Source: Prevotellaceae bacterium UBA3646 (lineage in GTDB: Bacteria; Bacteroidota; Bacteroidia; Bacteroidales; Bacteroidaceae). From it: 11,976 bases of DNA. The number at the start of each line of letters is the position of its first letter. Position 1 is the stretch's first letter. Both the position numbers and the translations under genes were made by a program. Location: contig DFKL01000085.1 of NCBI GenBank assembly GCA_002373535.1, positions 5,293-17,268 of the forward strand. Reading direction: 5' to 3'. Below, in pieces: positions 7,753 through 11,976 of this stretch. The notes beneath the pieces were generated by a model, which saw only the letters and a list, made by a program, of their open reading frames with translations, was not told the origin of the DNA and made no database searches.

Positions 7753-9108
7753 TCACAACGGCTGCAGGTTAAGGGTATTGACGTGAAGCTCCCCGTCCTC
7801 GACCCATTCGTCCAAGAGTCCTCCAAGTCCGATCTTCTGCGGTCCGTACATGGTAAGAATAAGGGTGTAGTGATGCCCCCTGCGGAATCCCTTGCCGTCC
7901 ATGCTGGCAATACGGATCGGATTGACTGGAAGCCGTTGTATCCTGCAGGTTCCGTCTTTGTCTATATCTGCCCAGCATCCTCCGATTGTGAGTATATACT
8001 CTTTCTGCGGAGGCAGGAGCAACGGACGGGCCGTAAGCGTATCCTGAACGCCGCTACGGCCGTTGAGATGATAGTATACGGACGACTCTCCTATCCACCC
8101 AGCTTCTGTCATCTGACGACGGACGGCATCGAAATCGACGTCCTTGTTGTAAAGTCTGGTCCACACGTTGGAGGACATCGGATTGCTGCGCAACAGACAC
8201 TTGTGTTCACGCTGCGTGTCGTCGGGACGGAATACGTTTCCTGCGTCCAGGTCGGAGAGGTACGTGTCTCGCTCCCATGCATCGTTTGCTATGAGCAAGG
8301 TGCCGCCCTGTGCGGCAGTAAAGCCTATATTGTCGACTGCCATCATCTGATACAGGTACTTGTACTTTCCCTCGTCTGTATTGACCGGCTGTCCTATGAC
8401 GCATACATCCATCTGACACAGCAGGTGCTGGACGTGCAGTATGGGATTAAGACCAGATAGTGCGGCTCTGTAGCTGTACAGGTAGCAGGCTGCATCGGTC
8501 TCCTTCATCTTGAGCATAGCGGCTGCCTCGGCAGACTGTGTCTCCGTCGGATAGGCAAATGCATGAATCAGGTCCTGCGAACCGTCGAGGAGAATATGCC
8601 TGGATAAAGTGTTGCCTGAGTACAGTGGCGATCCTACGACGGCATCGTCGGCATGGTACATGAAGAACTTGTACCTGGTATTGGGCTGTGTCTTCCTGTA
8701 GTAGCGCCAGGCATGGCTACCGTCAGGGGAGCAAAGCCACAAGTGGCCGAACTCGTCTACTATGTGTGCCTCATGATCGTCCAACAGGCAAAGGCTGTCG
8801 CGACTATAGTCGGCACCGCCTTCTATACCGTTGTAAGTAGAGAATGCATATACGCGCATGTCTGCATCCTTCCAGTGGACCGAATCCCTCGTCCATGGGC
8901 CGAAGGAGCCAACACCGCGTGTCACGACGGAATATAGAGGATCGGAGAGGGAAAGCTGGATCAGAACGCTGTCCAGATTCCTGTCGTTCGGCCGTACGGC
9001 TCCACCTTCGCCGCCATTGTCATACGACTCGGGATATGAGGGTGAGCAGCCACACAATGTGAACATTGCGGCAAGAATTACGGCTGATATGACTGAAACT
9101 CTATTCAT
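7753..9108 (-). CDS. Fimbrillin family lipoprotein (Mfa-like)
   Basis: This 451-residue lipoprotein starts MNRVSV, has a hydrophobic core and the lipobox TLCGC with the acylated cysteine at residue 21. A TRG site (R64-G65) stands before the strand MRVYAFS (84-90), in the same place as in the two downstream relatives. SGLNPILHVQHLLCQMDVCVIG (about 218-239) corresponds to the conserved NPxxxLxHxLxxMxF segment of Mfa-like proteins. The end, RRGHHYTLILTMYGPQKIGLGGLLDEW, closely parallels the C-terminus of the 444-residue protein, so the two are divergent paralogues. A polar, glycine-rich linker (residues 30-45) follows the cysteine. It begins 18 bases after the DUF5119-like gene, clearly in the same operon. 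It may be a minor or tip-proximal fimbrial subunit; shaft identity is equally possible. Confidence 0.83.
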   Translation of the reverse strand: MNRVSVISAVILAAMFTLCGCSPSYPESYDNGGEGGAVRPNDRNLDSVLIQLSLSDPLYSVVTRGVGSFGPWTRDSVHWKDADMRVYAFSTYNGIEGGADYSRDSLCLLDDHEAHIVDEFGHLWLCSPDGSHAWRYYRKTQPNTRYKFFMYHADDAVVGSPLYSGNTLSRHILLDGSQDLIHAFAYPTETQSAEAAAMLKMKETDAACYLYSYRAALSGLNPILHVQHLLCQMDVCVIGQPVNTDEGKYKYLYQMMAVDNIGFTAAQGGTLLIANDAWERDTYLSDLDAGNVFRPDDTQREHKCLLRSNPMSSNVWTRLYNKDVDFDAVRRQMTEAGWIGESSVYYHLNGRSGVQDTLTARPLLLPPQKEYILTIGGCWADIDKDGTCRIQRLPVNPIRIASMDGKGFRRGHHYTLILTMYGPQKIGLGGLLDEWVEDGELHVNTLNLQPL

Positions 9109-9126
9109 CTTGCTAACATGATATCG

Positions 9127-10290
9127 TCAGTAGTCTATGTGTATTTCACTGGCGTCTATCCATCCGTCGAGGCCACCATCCAGACTGTTTTCTATGCGGG
9201 TGCGGGTTACCTTCATGGCATTGCCTATGGTGAGTGTTATCTCGCGACGGCTCTGTCGCGGCTCGCCCTTGTCGTTGTATACCAGGGATGGGGTCGCGGC
9301 AAGGATGTTGTATAGGTTGATCATTGCCGTAAGCACAGGGTGATGGATGCGTCCCTCGCTATCGACGTAGCTTGCGAAGACATCGACTTGCATGATGCCG
9401 GGGCCAGTGATGGCTCCTGACCTGATATTGCGTACCAGTCCGGGGACATGGAACGTGTGGCGGGCATTAAGCCGCGTCCCGCTGCGTGTAAGGGTTTCGG
9501 GACAGAATGGAACCTTGTAGGTAGTGTCGATATTGACGACCTGACTGGACAGGTGTACGCTGTGTCCGGCTCCGGACATGATACACTTGACGCTGTCTAT
9601 TCTGACATCTATCTCGTCCATGTCGAAGACGACGGTGACTGCCTGGGTAACGGGGTGCATGCGGAACTTGCAGTCATAGAACGTACCTCGTATGGTGTCG
9701 GCCAGATTGGTCTGCAACGGAATGCTGACATGGCAGGATGCAGTAAAGATCGACGATGAATCGGCTCCCAAAAGGTATGTGCTGTACGGGTTGCGGTCGC
9801 GTATGCCGGTGTATGCACCGCGATATCTGTCATCGTAAAGATTGGGCGTAGTCTGGTAGCGCACCTCCATGTCCGCAGTCTCCATAGTCCAGTTGCTGAG
9901 GAAATCATTCCTCTCGAACGCACTGAGGTCGCCAAGATGGGTATAGGCGGTAAAGTCATAGTCGCCGCCTACAAAAGTCGTGTCACGCGTAACTACACCG
10001 GTAGGCAGTGAACGGTATGCCTTCTGACGCTTTATGGGACGAATCCACACCATGCCCACCTCGTCGGGAATGTCGGTCTGACCGGCGTCCCACTGAAACG
10101 AATAGCGCACCATGGCACGGTGACTGTGAGTCAATACCGGGACGCCATTTTCATTAAGTTCCCAGCCAAGGACGTCGCAATATTCTACATCGGGACTACA
10201 CGAAACAAGTGCTGCCATAGTCAAGAGAGGCAGCACCACACATATCGGACGGACACTCCGTCCCAACAATCCCAAAGCAGTGTCTATCAC
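9127..10290 (-). CDS. DUF5119-like lipoprotein, first gene of fimbrial operon
   Basis: From the GTG at 10290 the product has 387 residues. The hydrophobic stretch ICVVLPLLTMAALVSC ends in a lipobox with cysteine 31. An ATG at 10359 would add 23 residues in front and give an implausibly long 53-residue leader; it also sits in a hairpin loop and upstream of a promoter box, so I reject it. TTG codons at 10275, 10269 and 10266 are other possible starts. The mature protein opens with a short cysteine-containing segment, then THSHRAMVRYSFQW and GMVWIRPI, which recalls DUF5119 proteins found in Bacteroidales fimbrial clusters. It is beta-rich and ends GGLDGWIDASEIHID, a pattern like the tryptophan strand closing the fimbrillins. 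There is no arginine processing site before the first strand, so an anchor or base role is possible (inference). Confidence 0.72.
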   Translation of the reverse strand: MIDTALGLLGRSVRPICVVLPLLTMAALVSCSPDVEYCDVLGWELNENGVPVLTHSHRAMVRYSFQWDAGQTDIPDEVGMVWIRPIKRQKAYRSLPTGVVTRDTTFVGGDYDFTAYTHLGDLSAFERNDFLSNWTMETADMEVRYQTTPNLYDDRYRGAYTGIRDRNPYSTYLLGADSSSIFTASCHVSIPLQTNLADTIRGTFYDCKFRMHPVTQAVTVVFDMDEIDVRIDSVKCIMSGAGHSVHLSSQVVNIDTTYKVPFCPETLTRSGTRLNARHTFHVPGLVRNIRSGAITGPGIMQVDVFASYVDSEGRIHHPVLTAMINLYNILAATPSLVYNDKGEPRQSRREITLTIGNAMKVTRTRIENSLDGGLDGWIDASEIHIDY

Positions 10291-10315
10291 ACCAATAAGC
10301 CTAATATTTCCGCGA

Positions 10316-10323
10316 CAAATATA
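10316..10323 (-). promoter_or_regulatory. Promoter -7 box for the fimbrial lipoprotein operon
   Basis: On the minus strand this reads TATATTTG, a perfect fit to the Bacteroidota -7 consensus TAnnTTTG. Transcription would start near 10309, about 20 bases before the GTG chosen for the DUF5119-like gene. No good TTTG is found at -33; a weak TTTA lies at 10347-10350. The position just after the likely nadD terminator supports it. Confidence 0.55.
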
Positions 10324-10347
10324 GCAAAATATTGAGGAAACCTGCCT

Positions 10348-10369
10348 AAAAACCGACATTTATTTCGGT
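10348..10369 (-). terminator. Candidate intrinsic terminator of nadD
   Basis: Read on the minus strand, ACCGA (10369-10365) pairs with TCGGT (10356-10352) around an 8-base loop, followed by TTTT (10351-10348). It starts 7 bases after the nadD stop. The stem is only 5 base pairs, so termination may be partial and some readthrough into the fimbrial genes is possible. Confidence 0.5.
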
Positions 10370-10376
10370 AAAACGC

Positions 10377-11024
10377 CTACTCGCGATGATTTTTCCGGAT
10401 ATAATCCCACACATCGGGGTGCAGACCCTGCCCCTGATAATCAGGATCGTGAGCAATCCGGTCACGTATCCACGTGCTGCTCATGTCGATCAAACGGACA
10501 CTTTTGCCCGGTATGGGCTGCAAGGTTCCGTCCACCACCTGCATCAGCGGAGCCTCTGTTTCCGCACCAGCAGTCAAATAGGAAGAACCGGAAGGCGCGT
10601 TGCGAGGAATAACCACTACCCTGTACCGCGCCAATATATCCTGCCAGCGATACCAGTCACGGAAACAGTCCCAGTTGTCCTGGCCTATAATGAGGACAAA
10701 CTCGCGTCCGGGATAACTTGCGCTGAGAGTGTCAAGGGTGGTAATCATATAGCTGGGACGAGGAAGGGAGAACTCGACATCAGAGACCTGAACCTCATCA
10801 ATACCTGCAAGCGCAATGCCGGCAAGACGAAGACGAAGGTCATCGTCCCACAGTCCATCGTGCTTCAACGGATTGCGCGGACTGACGACAAGCCACGTCT
10901 GAGACACCACGCCGCAAGCCACCAGCTCACGCGCAAAAGCAACATGCCCCACGTGTATGGGACTGAAGCTGCCACCATATATGCCAGTGACTATCCTGTC
11001 GTTTATGTCTGACGCTGCGGGCAT
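10377..11024 (-). CDS. nadD: Nicotinate-nucleotide adenylyltransferase
   Basis: NadD joins nicotinate mononucleotide and ATP to give nicotinate adenine dinucleotide and pyrophosphate, a step of NAD biosynthesis in the cytoplasm. The 215-residue product shows the nucleotidyltransferase signature GGSFSPIHVGH (residues 17-27, with the HxGH motif at 24-27), the central IGQDNWDCFRDWYRW (about 113-127) typical of NadD, and the C-terminal MSSTWIR (181-187), the counterpart of the ISSTxIR motif. Length is slightly above the usual 190-210. I chose the ATG at 11024; a TTG at 11045 would add seven residues and is less likely. It has its own promoter box at 11074-11081 and a candidate terminator after it, so it is probably transcribed alone, although it points the same way as the fimbrial genes downstream. 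All key motifs are intact. Confidence 0.95.
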   Translation of the reverse strand: MPAASDINDRIVTGIYGGSFSPIHVGHVAFARELVACGVVSQTWLVVSPRNPLKHDGLWDDDLRLRLAGIALAGIDEVQVSDVEFSLPRPSYMITTLDTLSASYPGREFVLIIGQDNWDCFRDWYRWQDILARYRVVVIPRNAPSGSSYLTAGAETEAPLMQVVDGTLQPIPGKSVRLIDMSSTWIRDRIAHDPDYQGQGLHPDVWDYIRKNHRE

Positions 11025-11073
11025 GACACTATCTGAAACGATCAATTTACTTTCAGGTATTTACAAACGGGCA

Positions 11074-11081
11074 CAAAAGTA
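11074..11081 (-). promoter_or_regulatory. Promoter -7 box for nadD
   Basis: The minus strand reads TACTTTTG, matching TAnnTTTG exactly, within an AT-rich region. Transcription would begin near 11067, giving a leader of about 43 bases before the ATG at 11024. No TTTG stands at the -33 position; one copy of a 7-base direct repeat lies there instead. Confidence 0.6.
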
Positions 11082-11100
11082 CGATTTTATTATGACATAC

Positions 11101-11137
11101 AGTACCGTAACGGGCATATATTTTTGCCTAAGTACCG
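11101..11137. repeat. Direct repeat AGTACCG upstream of nadD promoter
   Basis: AGTACCG occurs at 11101-11107 and again at 11131-11137, exactly 30 bases apart, about three helical turns. The copy nearer nadD begins 19 bases before the -7 box and so overlaps the -33 region. It could be a regulator site, but a 7-base repeat may also arise by chance. Confidence 0.35.
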
Positions 11138-11147
11138 GAAAGCGTAT

Positions 11148-11173
11148 AAAACAGCACATCGGGGCGAGTGCTG
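11148..11173 (-). terminator. Intrinsic terminator after the 68-residue protein gene
   Basis: On the minus strand CAGCAC (11173-11168) pairs with GTGCTG (11157-11152) around a 10-base loop, followed directly by TTTT (11151-11148). Two G-U pairs could lengthen the stem. It lies 57 bases after the stop of the small gene and would end the transcript of the secreted protein and its companion. Confidence 0.65.
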
Positions 11174-11176
11174 CCA

Positions 11177-11190
11177 CACGTCCCGACGTG
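11177..11190. repeat. Short inverted repeat CACGTC-CC-GACGTG
   Basis: A perfect 6-base inverted repeat with a 2-base centre lies next to the terminator hairpin, in the 184-base gap between nadD and the small gene. It may add to transcript 3' end structure or be a protein-binding palindrome. Nothing else in this part of the gap stands out. Confidence 0.35.
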
Positions 11191-11229
11191 AAAATGAGTA
11201 ATATACTTGCCGGCAGGCCGATGCAAAAA

Positions 11230-11436
11230 TCAGTCTATATTGATGAAGCCGTCGTCCTGCTGCTTCCAGACGTTGTAGTTGTATTCGTCGTTCGACTCAT
11301 ATTCGTTGAGATACGTATCGTCATAGTCGCCGTCAACGGCAAAACCTCTGTTCACGGGCTCAGTGCTGGCGGCCAGCATCCGGAAGGGTGATACTGCATA
11401 AACCCTGGTAACGGGTGTCTTATAGTCCTTTCTCAT
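11230..11436 (-). CDS. Small acidic companion protein of a secreted protein
   Basis: This 68-residue protein opens with MRKDYKTPVTRVYAVSP, followed by a short hydrophobic stretch (FRMLAAS) and an acidic, tyrosine- and asparagine-rich tail (DGDYDDTYLNEYESNDEYNYN). Small proteins opening with a basic residue and then YxxPxxxV, with an LAAS-like segment and an acidic tail, are frequent in Prevotella and relatives beside genes for secreted proteins; their function is unknown to me. The gene starts 39 bases after the stop of the secreted protein gene, behind an A- and G-rich leader, and is followed by an intrinsic terminator, so it is very probably cotranscribed. There is no clear signal peptide or lipobox. 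Confidence 0.75.
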   Translation of the reverse strand: MRKDYKTPVTRVYAVSPFRMLAASTEPVNRGFAVDGDYDDTYLNEYESNDEYNYNVWKQQDDGFINID

Positions 11437-11475
11437 ATATCTTTTCCTTATCTTATGTTTTTCCTTACTTTTGGT

Positions 11476-11976
11476 TTATTGGTCTACGACGAGCTTCTTG
11501 CCGTCAGTGACGTATATGCCACGGGTGAGGCTTGTGCCCTGGGTGCCTACCTTGCGGCCGCCGAGGTCGTAGATGTCGCCGTCGCCAGACTGGGTGGCGG
11601 GAATGACCTGGATGTCGCCGATACCTGTGGAGCCGTCATAGTCCACAACGCCGTCAACGGACACCTTGGCCGAGGTGGGCTGGGCAAAGACGCTGCTGGT
11701 GAGTGTTATCCAACCACGGAAGCCCTTGAGGCGGGTGTCCTTGTTGATCTCGTACATCCTGTTGTTGCTATAGACGTATGCGCCCTTGGGGGCATAGAGG
11801 CCGGGGGTTGCCTGGCTACCGTTGTAGATGCCGTCGGTAACGGCAAAGGTGCTGTAGCCGGGTGTCTGAACGTAGGTGATGCTTGCCGTGCCGTCGTTCT
11901 CGCCATCGGTGACGGCTTCGGTGCCGTTCCACGAGGGGAGGGACTGGCTTGCGGACATTACGGCCGGGTCGAGGAT
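11476..11976 (-). CDS. 3' end of a secreted protein with Prevotella-type C-terminal sorting module
   Basis: The frame is open to the window edge, leaving 166 residues of a protein whose start lies to the right. An internal ATG at 11958 is not taken as the start, because the frame continues through it without a stop and no signal peptide follows. The segment LKGFRGWITL, then AKVSVDG, STGIGDIQV and finally IYDLGGRKVGTQGTSLTRGIYVTDGKKLVV is the C-terminal module seen on many secreted Prevotella proteins. It resembles the type A sorting domain of the type IX secretion system, which carries cargo across the outer membrane. The preceding glycine-, serine- and threonine-rich part, such as SITYVQTPGYSTFAV, looks like a beta-structured passenger. 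The catalytic or binding domain lies outside the window, so the substrate is unknown. Confidence 0.8.
   Translation of the reverse strand: MLDPAVMSASQSLPSWNGTEAVTDGENDGTASITYVQTPGYSTFAVTDGIYNGSQATPGLYAPKGAYVYSNNRMYEINKDTRLKGFRGWITLTSSVFAQPTSAKVSVDGVVDYDGSTGIGDIQVIPATQSGDGDIYDLGGRKVGTQGTSLTRGIYVTDGKKLVVDQ

Noticed and set aside
7701..7910. Longer N-terminus for the 444-residue fimbrillin
   Set aside because: It would overlap the upstream gene and place 70 residues before a perfect lipoprotein signal peptide.
7516..8460. 314-codon open frame on the plus strand across two fimbrillin genes
   Set aside because: It is antisense to two proteins with clear family motifs and crosses their gene boundary. 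Its product has no signal peptide or recognisable domain.
10386..11012. 208-codon open frame on the plus strand
   Set aside because: It is antisense to nadD, whose catalytic motifs are intact.
1..11976. CRISPR array, tRNA, insertion sequence or invertible promoter
   Set aside because: No regularly spaced repeats, cloverleaf-like segment, transposase motif or long inverted repeat pair was found by eye.

Overview
The window looks like the chromosome of a member of the Bacteroidales (Bacteroidota), most likely from the Prevotellaceae or a nearby family. The evidence is the set of gene families: several Mfa/FimA-like fimbrillin lipoproteins, a DUF3575 protein, an OmpA-like/DUF3868-like protein, and a secreted protein with the C-terminal sorting module common in Prevotella, followed by the small acidic companion protein often seen beside such genes. 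Two Bacteroidota-type promoter boxes (TAnnTTTG) and little use of Shine-Dalgarno sites agree with this. No rRNA, tRNA, CRISPR array, insertion sequence or integrase was seen, and no gene-free stretch exceeds 300 bases.

Layout. Plus strand, 1-5154: the 3' end of an unidentified gene, then an 848-residue periplasmic or envelope protein with an OmpA-like central domain, then a DUF3575 protein, then a 633-residue outer-membrane beta-barrel-like protein built from three divergent repeats. These four genes overlap end to start, so they form one tightly coupled operon whose promoter lies to the left of the window. A short inverted repeat (5171-5206) separates this operon from the one facing it.

Minus strand, 10290-5211 (read right to left): a DUF5119-like lipoprotein, two fimbrillin-like lipoproteins (451 and 444 aa) and a third, shorter fimbrillin-like lipoprotein (373 aa). 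A TATATTTG box just upstream of the first gene, placed after a candidate terminator for nadD, suggests the set has its own promoter.

Minus strand, 11024-10377: nadD, the NAD biosynthesis adenylyltransferase, with its own TACTTTTG promoter box. Further right on the minus strand are the 3' end of a large secreted protein (running off the window) and a 68-residue companion protein, closed by an intrinsic terminator.

Working model: the two convergent operons together encode a surface fimbria-like (type V pilus-like) system. The minus operon would supply the lipoprotein subunits, and the plus operon the periplasmic and outer-membrane accessory parts. The family calls are fairly secure. The division of labour (shaft, tip, anchor, assembly) is inference. 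nadD is a housekeeping neighbour and not evidently part of the system.
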